Positions 49,714 through 59,447 are shown, numbered from the stretch's first letter. The stretch is DNA of 64,000 nucleotides from Paenibacillus sp. RUD330 (GCF_002243345.2 NZ_CP022655.2:2668501-2732500), one strand, 5' to 3'. Notes: generated from the letters alone by a model not told the origin. A program made the numbers and translations.

Positions 49714-52641
49714 ATGACCGAACGCACTTGGCAAGCCAAATGGATATGGGGAGGCTTGGAGGCGAGTCCGCGGAATGAGTGGCGCTGCTTCCGCCGCAGC
49801 TTCGACCACCCGTCCTCTGCGGAGAAGGAAGCCGCCCTCCACATCAGCGCCGACTCCCGCTACGTCCTCTATGTGAACGGCGCCCTGGCCGGCCGCGGAC
49901 CGGTGAGGTCCTGGCCGGAGGAGCAGTCCTACGACAGCTACGATATCGGCCGCCTGCTGAATCCCGGCTGTCGGAACACGATTGCCGTGCTTGTGCTCCA
50001 CTTCGGCATCTCGAACTTCTGCTACCTGCGCGGGCAAGGCGGTCTCATCGCGGAGCTCGAGACGCCCCGCGGGATCAGCCTGGCTACCGGCGAGGAATGG
50101 GATACCGCCCTGCTGGGAGGCCAGCTGCCCAGCTCGCCGCGGATGTCCTGCCAGCAGGCGTTCGCCGAGGTCATCGATGCCCGCGGGCAGGACGAGGGCT
50201 GGATGACGGGAGCATCCCGGCTCATGGCCTGGTCGTCTGCGGCAGCTGTCTGCGCTGCCGGAGAAGGGCCATGGAAAAAGCTCGTTTCCCGCGACATCCC
50301 GTTCTTGACGGAAGAGATCCGCTATCCTGCCCGGATTGCCGGTCTGCGCCGAGTCAAGCCTCCTGCCTTCATGGCTGCCATCGACCTGCGGACAATCATG
50401 GTTCCGGACAGTGTCGGCCACGCCAACCCCGTAAGCTATTGCGGATTTCTCGCCTCTGTCCTGCAGCTTGAGGACAAGGGCCGTGTCACGATCGGGTTCC
50501 CCGGAGGAGCGCGGCCTGGGGGCATTCTCGTGGACGGCGTCCCCATCGTTGCGCACCGGGGCGTCCAGCCGGAACGCTATTACGATCTGGAGCTTGCAGC
50601 CGGAACCCATACGCTGCTCATCGACGTCACCTCCGGCGACCATGGAAGCAGCTTCCATCTCGGCGTGGATGCGGAGGTGCCGTTCGCTTTGGCGGCTCCG
50701 TCCCAAACGCCCGGAGGAGAGCTGTATTCCGCTTCTGCTACAGGCTCACCAGCGGCGGATGTGATTTCCATGCCAGCTCCGTTTGCCGCAATCGGACCGT
50801 TCGACGCTGTCAAGCATGTCGATCATCAAGAAGGCAGAGAGCTGGACACGGATCATCTCCTCTATGTGCGGCTCAAGGAAGGCGCGGTAGCGATGGACGA
50901 TCCCGAGCTGAAAGGCTGGCTTCGCGGCATCGATCCCCGCCTGATTACCGGGCAGGATGCCTTCGGGCTCAGCGTCTGGCAGCGCGAGCAGGAGCGGCTG
51001 GCCGTGCCGGCCTCGCTCCAGAACGCCGTGCTGCCTGTGCCGGAGCCGGCCGAGCTGCCGCTGTTCCCGGGCTGGGACTGCGAGCTTGTCATCGATCTCG
51101 GCGAGCAACGCTCCGGCTTCATCGGCTTCGAGCTGGATGCTGCGGCTGGTACGGTCGTGGATATTTACGGTATCGAGCATATTCGGCATGGCTTCCGGCA
51201 GCATACGTACGGACTGGACAACACGCTGCGCTACATATGCCGCGAAGGCAGGCAGAGTTATCTGTCCCCCGTCCGCCGGGGCTGCCGCTACCTGATCCTG
51301 ACCCTAAGAGCGGCAGATCGTCCCGTCCTGCTGCAGGAGATTCATTTCCGTCAAAGCTCTTATCCCGCAGCAGACAACGGCAGCTTCCGCTGCTCGGATG
51401 CCCTTCTGAACGAGATCTGGAGCATCAGCCGCCGGACGACGAGGCTCTGCATGGAAGATACGTTCGTCGATTGCCCTTCGTACGAGCAGGTGTTCTGGGT
51501 AGGCGACGCGCGCAACGAGGCGCTGGTCAACTACTATGTGTTCGGATCGACAGAGATCGTGAAGCGCTGCCTGAACCTCGTCCCGGGGTCCGCCTCCGAT
51601 ACGCCGCTGTATCTGGACCAGGTGCCGAGCGGCTGGAGCAGCGTCATTCCCAACTGGACGTTCTTCTGGATCATCGCCTGCGAGGAGTTCGTGGAGCATA
51701 CGGCGGACATGGAATTTGCCCGCGAGATCCTGCCGCATGTCCGCCGGACGATCGAGGCCTATTCCTCCCGCATTGACAGCTCAGGACTGCTGAACATGCG
51801 GGGCTGGAACCTGCTCGACTGGGCTCCGATCGACCAGCCCGGCGAGGGCATCGTCACCCATCAGAACCTGTTCATGATCAAGGCGCTTCGCCAGGCGGCC
51901 CGGCTGGCCGAAACCGCAGGCGAAGCCGGCACGGCCCATGGATGGCGGGAGCTAGCGTCGTCCCTGCAGGCCGCTGTCAACGAGAGCCTCTGGGATGAGC
52001 GGCAGCAGGCCTATCTGGACTGCATCCATGCCGACGGCAGGCGGTCATCCATCTTCAGCATGCAGACTCAAGTCGCCGCCTACCTGTGCGAGGCGGCGGA
52101 AGGAGAGCGCTTGGCCGCTCTGGAGCGATACCTGGCGGAGCCGCCGGCTCAATGGGTCCAGATCGGCAGCCCGTTCATGAGCTTCTTCTATTATGAAGCG
52201 CTCTCCAAGCTGGGCCGCCATGAGCTCATGCTGGACGACATCCGCCTCAACTATGGCCGGATGCTGGAGCATGGTGCGACGACCTGCTGGGAGATGTATC
52301 CCGATTTCGCGGAGAACCGCGCCAATCCCGATCTGCTTACCCGCAGCCACTGCCATGCCTGGTCGGCCGCTCCCGGATATTTCCTCGGCGCGTCCATTCT
52401 TGGCGTCCGCAAGCTGTCGGCAGGCTGGCGTTCCGTTGAGATCGCGCCCCAGCCCGCAGGCCTGAGCTGGGCCGAAGGCATCATGCCGCTGCCGGACGGC
52501 GGCGAGATCAGCGTCAGCTGGCGGGTTGCAGGGAATTCGATTTCACTTCGGGCGGAAGCTCCATCCGATATCGCCATTCAGGTGCGATGGCCGGAAGGCC
52601 ATACCGGTAAGGTGGAGCATTTGAAGACGGCGCGGATGTGA
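49714..52641 (+). CDS. Alpha-L-rhamnosidase-like glycoside hydrolase, family 78
   Basis: This cytoplasmic protein has 975 residues. It starts at MTERTWQAKWIWGGLE behind GGAAGAGGAG. An N-terminal beta-sandwich (about 10-250, ISADSRYVLYVNGALAGRGPVRSW) precedes further beta domains and the (alpha/alpha)6 barrel from about 560. The GH78 active-site motif appears as DTFVDCPSYEQVFWVGDARNE, where the family normally has DCPxRxERxGWxGD, so the general acid is probably the E in SYEQ; the substitution of R is notable. TTCWEMYPDF near 860 carries the second acidic residue. The enzyme should release terminal rhamnose from plant glycosides after their import. Confidence 0.85.
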   Translation: MTERTWQAKWIWGGLEASPRNEWRCFRRSFDHPSSAEKEAALHISADSRYVLYVNGALAGRGPVRSWPEEQSYDSYDIGRLLNPGCRNTIAVLVLHFGISNFCYLRGQGGLIAELETPRGISLATGEEWDTALLGGQLPSSPRMSCQQAFAEVIDARGQDEGWMTGASRLMAWSSAAAVCAAGEGPWKKLVSRDIPFLTEEIRYPARIAGLRRVKPPAFMAAIDLRTIMVPDSVGHANPVSYCGFLASVLQLEDKGRVTIGFPGGARPGGILVDGVPIVAHRGVQPERYYDLELAAGTHTLLIDVTSGDHGSSFHLGVDAEVPFALAAPSQTPGGELYSASATGSPAADVISMPAPFAAIGPFDAVKHVDHQEGRELDTDHLLYVRLKEGAVAMDDPELKGWLRGIDPRLITGQDAFGLSVWQREQERLAVPASLQNAVLPVPEPAELPLFPGWDCELVIDLGEQRSGFIGFELDAAAGTVVDIYGIEHIRHGFRQHTYGLDNTLRYICREGRQSYLSPVRRGCRYLILTLRAADRPVLLQEIHFRQSSYPAADNGSFRCSDALLNEIWSISRRTTRLCMEDTFVDCPSYEQVFWVGDARNEALVNYYVFGSTEIVKRCLNLVPGSASDTPLYLDQVPSGWSSVIPNWTFFWIIACEEFVEHTADMEFAREILPHVRRTIEAYSSRIDSSGLLNMRGWNLLDWAPIDQPGEGIVTHQNLFMIKALRQAARLAETAGEAGTAHGWRELASSLQAAVNESLWDERQQAYLDCIHADGRRSSIFSMQTQVAAYLCEAAEGERLAALERYLAEPPAQWVQIGSPFMSFFYYEALSKLGRHELMLDDIRLNYGRMLEHGATTCWEMYPDFAENRANPDLLTRSHCHAWSAAPGYFLGASILGVRKLSAGWRSVEIAPQPAGLSWAEGIMPLPDGGEISVSWRVAGNSISLRAEAPSDIAIQVRWPEGHTGKVEHLKTARM

Positions 52642-52686
52642 AAGATCGTTGGCCGCGCCGGCTCCATAACGCCCCATCCCAAACAA

Positions 52687-52748
52687 AAGAACGCGTGCTC
52701 GGTTCCGGAAGCCATGAAAGGCTTGTCCGGTTCCCAGAACGCGTTCTT
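52687..52748 (+). terminator. Terminator of the GH78 gene
   Basis: AAGAACGCG pairs with CGCGTTCTT, with inner GGTTCCGGA/TCCGG and GCC/GGC stems forming one large hairpin. Confidence 0.65.
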
Positions 52749-52857
52749 GGTCATTCCATGAAATACTCAATCGGCGATGGGTTGCATACCGGCGAGTCAA
52801 AGCTGTGGTCAATCCCCGGTCAGACCCGCAGCAACAGTTCGTTTAGCGGCGGCTCGT

Positions 52858-54444
52858 TCAGCCGACCTCGCGCTCAAGCGCGACATATTGGGTGTAGCTT
52901 TCTTTCTCGACGCTTATCGAGGCTCCGAGGAAGCGGGCAATATCCCTCGCCGGGACGTACAGGCTGCCCCTCACGACGCTTGCCGGATAGGACAGCTCTG
53001 AGCTCTTCCCGCTGATCTGAATCGACCGGCTGTCTTTTTGGAACCAAGCCGTCTTGCCGGTCGCTGGATCCTGCAGGCTCCATTTCTTCTTCGAGGAATC
53101 GTACGCGACCGTTCCTCCCATGCGTTCCGCGACGCTTCTCAGAGGCACCAGAGATTGGCCGGATGCCGTCAGGATGAACGAATCCGGTCCGAACGGATAG
53201 AACATGGCTCTTTGCCGTCCGGCTTGCAGCTCGTTTTTGAGAATCTCGTAGGCGGCGCTTCCTTTATCGAAGTCCTGCATGATCCGGAAGCTCGGGGCGT
53301 CCGCCCAGCGATCCGATGTCCAGCTGTCCTTGCCGGCATCCGGCTTGTCCGCAGCCACCTCTTCATCGATACGCCACTGTTCCCGCTGGATGACCAGGCT
53401 GATTCCGTTGATGGGAAGCTTCTCCCGCTCCACGGTGGCTTGCTCCGGCTGCCATACGGCAGCCGCTTTCAAGCTGCGGATATGCAGCGAGGAATCCAGC
53501 AGCAGCTCTGCCTTGAGCGAGGAGCCCTTCGTAAACAGTTTCTCGAGATCCCCTTCCTCCTCCGCCTGATCCATGCTGTCCAGGCCGGATGCAAGGCCGT
53601 CGCTGATGGACTCGACAGCGTTGGCGACAAGCTCTTCCTTCCCGGCAGCGGACAGAGGCTCGCCGTTGTCATCGGCCGCTCCAAGCTCGGGATGCGCCAG
53701 CATGACATCGTACAGGGCGCTCATGGACTCATTCAGGCCGCTGCGGTCCGACGCCAATTCCGTCACATATTTTTTGAGCCAGCCCCAAAGCTCCATGCCC
53801 TGCCACTCTGTCGTTACCTTCCAGCTTGCCTGGCCTCCGCCATATACGGCAGCGGATACCGGAAGCACGGAGAGGCGCTCGGGATTCGGCAGCTTGGAGA
53901 TCCAGAATCCTCCTGCCTTATCCACCAGCTCGCGGCCGATCAGCGCGGATTGCAGCGGGTCAGCCGAGCCGCCGATTCCGACAGCGGAAGCGCTGAAGCT
54001 ATCGCCATAGCTGTAATCCTCTTCGTCCATAGCGATGACCAAGGGCTTTTTCAGTCCTTCGAGTCGGATAACGGCTTGCTGTTCATCCACTTGCGCGGAA
54101 AAGCCGATGCTGCGGCTTCCTAAGAGCATCGCGCCGTCAAGCGATTGACGCTTTTCGTTCTCGAGTTTCCATGAATCGATGCGTACCTGCAGATTTTCCA
54201 GCAGCTTCATTGCCTGCTTGTTGCGGGCGCTGACATCTTCATAGGCGAAACGGCTGAAATCCACGCTCAGCATCAAGCTTCCCCGGCTTTCGCTGGATTG
54301 CGTCGCAAACGATTTTGCGATCGCGCCGTTCATATCCAGGCCTCCAACCGCCTGACAGCCTGCGGCTGTCAGCATGAGCAAGCATAGGCCGAACAGGGAC
54401 GCTTTCCGGATTTTGTTCCATCCTGACTCTCTCATCGACGACAT
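52858..54444 (-). CDS. Lipoprotein with C-terminal copper-amine-oxidase-N (stalk-like) domain
   Basis: This protein has 528 residues. The N-terminal signal ends in the lipobox LTAAGC (C30). The middle (about 50-400) has no recognised domain and consists of predicted beta and helical segments. The last 130 residues form the Cu_amine_oxidN1-type domain (SGQSLVPLRSVAERMGGTVAYDSSKKKWSLQ and GSLYVPARDIARFLGASIS), which is widespread in Paenibacillus surface proteins and does not itself bind copper. It is likely anchored on the outer face of the membrane, and may sense or bind wall components. Confidence 0.85.
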   Translation of the reverse strand: MSSMRESGWNKIRKASLFGLCLLMLTAAGCQAVGGLDMNGAIAKSFATQSSESRGSLMLSVDFSRFAYEDVSARNKQAMKLLENLQVRIDSWKLENEKRQSLDGAMLLGSRSIGFSAQVDEQQAVIRLEGLKKPLVIAMDEEDYSYGDSFSASAVGIGGSADPLQSALIGRELVDKAGGFWISKLPNPERLSVLPVSAAVYGGGQASWKVTTEWQGMELWGWLKKYVTELASDRSGLNESMSALYDVMLAHPELGAADDNGEPLSAAGKEELVANAVESISDGLASGLDSMDQAEEEGDLEKLFTKGSSLKAELLLDSSLHIRSLKAAAVWQPEQATVEREKLPINGISLVIQREQWRIDEEVAADKPDAGKDSWTSDRWADAPSFRIMQDFDKGSAAYEILKNELQAGRQRAMFYPFGPDSFILTASGQSLVPLRSVAERMGGTVAYDSSKKKWSLQDPATGKTAWFQKDSRSIQISGKSSELSYPASVVRGSLYVPARDIARFLGASISVEKESYTQYVALEREVG

Positions 54445-54590
54445 TTCCCCTTTATCTCTCCTGAATGCTAGATTATTCTATCACAAGAGGATATAGATGG
54501 AAGAGTGCTTTTTCAGCATCAATCGCGATGTCGATGGAAGGTGGCATCGATCTTCGCATTTGGCCGCATCAGAACCTGTTTAGGCTGTCC

Positions 54591-55835
54591 TCAATCGGAT
54601 TCAAAAGGGACGGCATCGGCATTTGCCGGCTGTCTGGTTGAGGAACGTTTCCGGAAAGCAATGAAAAAGATCAAGGCAAAAGCAGCAGACACGGCGCTGA
54701 CCGCGAACAGCGCCTGGAAGCTCAGTTGCTGGGAAATCCAGCCGAGCATAATCGCTCCCAACCCGATGCCGAGATCGTTGGCGGTCGATAAAGTCGCATT
54801 CGCAGCTCCTGCACGATCCGGCCGCGCCCAACGCAGCGCTGCCGCTTGAAGCGCCGGCTGCGCCGAGCCGAAGCCGACCCCATACAGCACAGCCGATACG
54901 AGAACGCCGGCCAAGCCGGTCGAAAGGCTCAAGACGATCAAGGCGCAAACCGTCAGGAGAATCGCAGGTACAAGGACGAAAGCCTCCCCGCGCCGATCCG
55001 ACAGCTTTCCGGCAAAGGGACGGATCAGCGCCAGCGCTGCGGCATAGGCCAGAAAGAATGCCCCGGAATTGAGTTGAATAGAGGCGGCGAACAGCGGAAC
55101 AAACGTCGTAATGCCGCCGTAAGCGACAAACAGAAAAAAGACGGATACAGCGATAGGCAAAACCGGCTTTTCAATCCACTCGATTCTTTTTGAGGCCGCC
55201 CGCGCTCGAACAGGCATCTTCACCCCTGCCATAAGCAGCATCGCTGCGGCCGAAAGGCCGGCGGCGAATAGAAACAGCGAATCGTACGACAAGCTCTCCG
55301 CAGTCCAAAGGCCAGCCATCGGTCCGATCGCCATGGCCAACGTCATGGAAGTACTGAACCAGCCTATGCCTTCCCCGCGGCGTTCGGCCGGAATCATGTC
55401 GGTCGCAGCCGTAATGGCAGCAGTCGTTGACACCGCCCAAGTCATGCCATGCAAAATTCTGAGCCCCATCAACCCGGCCATCCCTCCCGCCCATGTATAC
55501 AAATACATAGCCAGAGTGAAAAACAGCATTCCCCAGATGATGAACGGCCGCCGGCCGAACCGGTCCAGCAGCCCCCCGACGATCGGACGAAATACAACGG
55601 CGGACAGCATGAACGCGCCCATCGCCAAACCTACCTGCGTTTCGCTGCCCCCGAACTGTTGTATGAACAGCGGCAGCGTCGGATACAGCATATAAAAGGC
55701 GACAAAAAGAAAGAGATTTCCGATAGTCATCAGAAGAAAGGGTTTCGTCCATAGTCGCTCCAAGCCGGTACTCCACCTCATAAGCGCTTTAGGAGAAAGA
55801 CGGACCCCCGTCCAGATCCGGCGGTCCGACTTCAT
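54591..55835 (-). CDS. MFS transporter (12 TM), coupled to the aldo-keto reductase
   Basis: This protein has 414 residues, with the MFS loop motif GGLLDRFGRRPFIIWGM between TM2 and TM3 and about twelve hydrophobic segments. The ATG lies three bases after the TAA of the aldo-keto reductase gene with no separate ribosome-binding site, so translation is probably coupled; an internal ATG at 55781 would give the more usual short N-terminus. Co-transcription with the reductase from a MerR-type promoter suggests efflux of an aldehyde-related or electrophilic toxin. Confidence 0.85.
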   Translation of the reverse strand: MKSDRRIWTGVRLSPKALMRWSTGLERLWTKPFLLMTIGNLFLFVAFYMLYPTLPLFIQQFGGSETQVGLAMGAFMLSAVVFRPIVGGLLDRFGRRPFIIWGMLFFTLAMYLYTWAGGMAGLMGLRILHGMTWAVSTTAAITAATDMIPAERRGEGIGWFSTSMTLAMAIGPMAGLWTAESLSYDSLFLFAAGLSAAAMLLMAGVKMPVRARAASKRIEWIEKPVLPIAVSVFFLFVAYGGITTFVPLFAASIQLNSGAFFLAYAAALALIRPFAGKLSDRRGEAFVLVPAILLTVCALIVLSLSTGLAGVLVSAVLYGVGFGSAQPALQAAALRWARPDRAGAANATLSTANDLGIGLGAIMLGWISQQLSFQALFAVSAVSAAFALIFFIAFRKRSSTRQPANADAVPFESD

Positions 55836-55838
55836 GGA

Positions 55839-56819
55839 TTAGTGATGGCCGACAAGCCGGTGAGGCACATAGGGTTCCTCCAGCGAAGCCACTTCTTCGG
55901 GCGTCAAGCTGACCGACAGGGCGGCTGCAGCGTCCTCGAGATGCGATATTTTCGTCGCGCCGACGATGGGAGCGGTTACGGGCTGCTTCTGCAGCAGCCA
56001 GGCTAGCGCGATTTGGACGCGGGGAACGCCGTGCCGTTCGGCGAGAGCCGCGACCTGATCGATGACCGATCGATCCGCATCCGATGTCGCATCGTATTTC
56101 TGCTTCGCGATCGAATCGGTTTCGGATCGATGCGTGCTTTGCCGAGGATCTCGTGTCAATCTTCCTCCGGCGAGCGGGCTGTAAGGAATGACGCCGATTT
56201 TCTCTTCCTTGCAGAGCGGAAGCATCTCCCGCTCCTCTTCGCGATAGATGAGGTTCAAATGATTCTGCATGGACACAAACCGGGTCCAGCCATTGCTCCG
56301 GGCGACATGCAGCGCTTTGGAAAACTGCCAGGCATACATAGCGGATGCGCCTATGTATCTGGCCTTTCCCGCCTTGACGACGTCATGCAGCGCTTCCATC
56401 GTTTCTTCGATGGGCGTATGGGGATCCCAGCGGTGAATCTGGTACAGGTCCACGTAATCGGTTCCAAGCCGCTTCAGGCTCTTATCGATTTCACTCATGA
56501 TCGACTTCCGGGAAAGTCCAGCCCCGTTCGGACCTGGATGCATGCGGAAATGGACCTTCGTCGCCAGGACAACCTCATCTCGGTTGGCATAATCCTTCAG
56601 AGCCCGACCGACGATCTCCTCGCTCGTCCCGTCCGCATACACATTGGCCGTATCGAAAAAGTTGATGCCGAGCTCCAGGGCCTGCTTGATCACGGGCCGG
56701 CTCCTCTCTTCGTCCAGCACCCATTGATGATGTCCGCGCTCGGCAATTCCAAAGCCCATGCAGCCCAGGCAAATCCGGGATACATCCATGCCGGTATTTC
56801 CAAGTTTCGCATAGTCCAT
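55839..56819 (-). CDS. Aldo/keto reductase
   Basis: This protein has 326 residues of the AKR TIM barrel. The catalytic tetrad is D56, Y61, K88 and H129 (FFDTANVYADG, LATKV, QIHRW). NADPH-binding residues lie in the C-terminal VGATKISHLEDAAAAL region. It reduces aldehydes or ketones. The promoter has the MerR-family architecture, with a dyad like that bound by the aldehyde-responsive regulator AdhR of B. subtilis. It is first in a two-gene operon with an MFS exporter. Confidence 0.9.
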   Translation of the reverse strand: MDYAKLGNTGMDVSRICLGCMGFGIAERGHHQWVLDEERSRPVIKQALELGINFFDTANVYADGTSEEIVGRALKDYANRDEVVLATKVHFRMHPGPNGAGLSRKSIMSEIDKSLKRLGTDYVDLYQIHRWDPHTPIEETMEALHDVVKAGKARYIGASAMYAWQFSKALHVARSNGWTRFVSMQNHLNLIYREEEREMLPLCKEEKIGVIPYSPLAGGRLTRDPRQSTHRSETDSIAKQKYDATSDADRSVIDQVAALAERHGVPRVQIALAWLLQKQPVTAPIVGATKISHLEDAAAALSVSLTPEEVASLEEPYVPHRLVGHH

Positions 56820-56852
56820 TCGTCAGCACGCTCCTTCACCGGGTCTACCGAA

Positions 56853-56883
56853 ATTCTACTCCTTGGAGTCAACTCCAAGTCAA
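56853..56883 (-). promoter_or_regulatory. MerR-type promoter with dyad in a 19-bp spacer
   Basis: On the minus strand TTGACT (56878-56883) and TAGAAT (56853-56858) are 19 bp apart, the over-long spacing typical of MerR-activated promoters. The dyad CTTGGAGTCAACTCCAAG (56862-56879 on the plus strand) fills the spacer, with 8-bp perfect arms. Confidence 0.85.
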
Positions 56884-56986
56884 GCAAAAAACGGCTTCCC
56901 GTTGAAAGGAAACAAATCTAGACTTCTCCAGGTTTTAAAAGATATACTTAATGGAATTTCCATAGGAAGGGAATCCAGCGATAGCG

Positions 56987-57871
56987 ATGTCAAAAATGAA
57001 CCGATTTGTTTTAAGCATTCCAATGGTCTTCATCCTCGTCTTGATCATGGCTGCGCTGCCTCTCTTGCTGCAGCCGGACGGGAGCCACTCCATCCGGCTC
57101 GATTGGCCTCAGAGCGCGGCAAGCATGAAGGACTATGTTTCCGGCATCGCGACCGGCGAATCCTTCCGGTTCCTATCCGGACAGAACACGCTCTCCTTCT
57201 GGGAGCAGGTCGGAAGCTACTTTAGCATTTCATTCGGCTATCTCGCATGCGGCGCTCTGATCGGCACGACGATAGGCGTCCTGATCGGAGTCTATTTCTC
57301 GTTGTCCCGTGCGGAATGGCTGAAGCGGATCGTGGAGTTTTCGGGGGCGATGCCCGATTTCGTATCCATCCTCCTTCTTCAGTTTCTGGTCGTATTCGTA
57401 GCGTCGAAAACCGGAGTCGTCCTTTTTCAAATCGCGACCTTATCGGTCAAAGAGCCTGCGGTCGTGCTTCCCCTCGCATCGTCGATTCTCATTCCGGCCA
57501 GCTATATGATCCGAAACGTAACGATGCAGATGACGTATACGCTGGCCGAAGATTATATCGGCTTTGCCAAAGCCCGCGGATTGAGGAAGCTCTACATCGT
57601 CTTCTATCACGCTCTTCCCAATGTGCTTCCTTTCATAAGAGCGGATCTGCATAAGTTTCTGGGGATTCTGATCGGGAATATCTTCATCGTGGAGTATTTG
57701 TATAATCTGCACGGCCTGACGATGCTCTTGTTCAGCAATGTCTACTCATCGGGCGGCTACCAATTCCCGCTTGTGGTGAACGGACTGCTCTCGCTGCTGG
57801 TTCTTTATGCCGTTATTTACGCGTTGCTGAAAACTTATCTATGGGGATGGGAAAAGGTGTTGTCTCGATGA
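56987..57871 (+). CDS. ABC peptide/nickel-type permease, DppB-like
   Basis: This protein has 294 residues and about six TM segments. The EAA-type loop is YIGFAKARGLRKLYIVFYHALPNVLPFIRADLHKFLGILIGNIFIVEYLY. Compared with standard DppB permeases, the first periplasmic part is short. It is translationally coupled to the next permease (ATGA). No solute-binding protein or ATPase gene accompanies the pair, so a complete importer must borrow them from another locus. Confidence 0.82.
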   Translation: MSKMNRFVLSIPMVFILVLIMAALPLLLQPDGSHSIRLDWPQSAASMKDYVSGIATGESFRFLSGQNTLSFWEQVGSYFSISFGYLACGALIGTTIGVLIGVYFSLSRAEWLKRIVEFSGAMPDFVSILLLQFLVVFVASKTGVVLFQIATLSVKEPAVVLPLASSILIPASYMIRNVTMQMTYTLAEDYIGFAKARGLRKLYIVFYHALPNVLPFIRADLHKFLGILIGNIFIVEYLYNLHGLTMLLFSNVYSSGGYQFPLVVNGLLSLLVLYAVIYALLKTYLWGWEKVLSR

Positions 57872-58788
57872 ACAAAACGCTGCTGGCAGGATTGGTCCTC
57901 ACAACCGCAATTATAGGCGCGGCCATTTTCGGCCCGTTTTTTATCCAGCATGAATTGGACGAGCCGTTGAAAATTCACTATGCAGTCGACAGCAGCGGAA
58001 AAGGAACGATCGTTGCGCCGCCGCTGGCTCCGGGCAAGGAGTACCCGCTTGGAACCGACTTTTACGGCTATGACCTTATGACCCGCATATTGGTTGGCGC
58101 CAAGTACACGATTTTCCTGGCCGTCTCGATCGCTTTTGCACGAGTGTTTTTCGGCGGAATCACAGGCATGCTGCTGGGCTATTTCGCCCAAAAGTCCGCT
58201 AAACGAAGAAAGCCGGCGACAGCCTGGAAGCTGCTGAATGGGATTCCGATTTTCTTGGTCGTTTGGCTGCTGCTGGCCGGATTGTCGATCAACTCCAGTC
58301 TCTCGCCGATTCTCTTATGCGTGGTGATGGGAATTGTGCTTGCTGCCATCGGGATTCCGTCGATCGTCATCTCGATCAAGGAAAAAACGGAGCTTATTCG
58401 AGAAAAGCCGTTCATCCTCGCCGCCCGGTCGATCGGTACGGGTCATCGGAAAATGATCGGCGCGCATCTCTTTCCCCATTTGAAGGACAGCTTCCTGATC
58501 CTGATCGTCCAGGAAGTCGTGCTGGTCTTGACTCTGTTCGGGCAATTGGCCATCTTCCATCTGTTCGTCGGAGGTACGGTCATGACCTTCGATCCGATCG
58601 AATACAACAGCCGCACCAACGAATGGGCCGGACTCATCGCGGCCGGACGGAGCAGCCTGGACGTCTACCCATGGATCCTGTTTGTGCCTCTCGCCGCTTA
58701 CCTCGTCCTGATTATGGGATTCCAGCTGCTTGCCAGAGGACTTCAAGCCCTGTTCAATCAAAAATACACGAAGCCCTCCCGTCTTTAG
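57868..58788 (+). CDS. ABC peptide/nickel-type permease, DppC-like
   Basis: This protein has 306 residues, starting at MNKTLLAGLVLTTAIIGAAIFGP at the ATG overlapping the preceding stop. KEYPLGTDFYGYDLMTRILVGAKYT is the typical DppC periplasmic entry, and RSIGTGHRKMIGAHLFPHLKDSFLILIVQEVVLVLTLFGQLAIF contains the ATPase-contact loop. It pairs with the upstream permease. A terminator at 58868 ends the operon. Confidence 0.82.
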   Translation: MNKTLLAGLVLTTAIIGAAIFGPFFIQHELDEPLKIHYAVDSSGKGTIVAPPLAPGKEYPLGTDFYGYDLMTRILVGAKYTIFLAVSIAFARVFFGGITGMLLGYFAQKSAKRRKPATAWKLLNGIPIFLVVWLLLAGLSINSSLSPILLCVVMGIVLAAIGIPSIVISIKEKTELIREKPFILAARSIGTGHRKMIGAHLFPHLKDSFLILIVQEVVLVLTLFGQLAIFHLFVGGTVMTFDPIEYNSRTNEWAGLIAAGRSSLDVYPWILFVPLAAYLVLIMGFQLLARGLQALFNQKYTKPSRL

Positions 58789-58867
58789 CTGCTGCACGCA
58801 TGAACGCCCACCTTCTTCTTGGTCATGGCTCCATAGGATTTCTTGTTATAGATCCATAGAAGAAACG

Positions 58868-58899
58868 AAAAGCGGATGCCCACTGGGCATCCGCTTTTT
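58868..58899 (+). terminator. Terminator of the permease pair
   Basis: AAAAGCGGATGCCC pairs with GGGCATCCGCTTTT around a short loop and runs into TTTTTC. Confidence 0.9.
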
Positions 58900-59447
58900 C
58901 GGCACTTAGCCTTTCAAGCGGGCTTCATCGACTCCCCATCATGCCTTCGACAGCATGCGATGAAAGTTCTTGTCTGTTCCGCTATGCAAGACCATGACTG
59001 CGGTCCGCCTGCAGCGTTGCCGGCGGAGACCCTCGAAGCTTGGACCGTCATCGCCTTTGTCGAAGACGGTCGCCATCGTCAGCGCTCCGATCCGAATCAA
59101 CCTGGTTTTATCCTTTCGCTTCGATTCTGTCCTCCGGCCACACGGCACAAGAGCCTTCAGTCCCAGATCGATGCTCTTCTTCCATTTTGTGCCTCCGGCA
59201 TGAGGTGAAACCGCGATGCCTTCTTTCTTTAATGAATGCCGTTCAGGTTGGCATGAACGCTGGAAGGCAGGCTCGCTTCATGGATTTCGCGCTCAGTCGA
59301 CAACATTTGAAGCAGCAATATTTATCGGATGTTAATTCCGCTGGTTATGATTCTTTTCGACATGAAAATCGCCTTTTATTTTGATTCAATCGGTCTATAT
59401 AATTCCGATTAGCTCTAAATGTACAATACGTACTAGTTTTGAAATGA

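Noticed and set aside
58939-59270. 110-codon minus-strand open stretch considered as a transposase remnant
   Set aside because: No DDE or other transposase motif and no terminal inverted repeats are visible.
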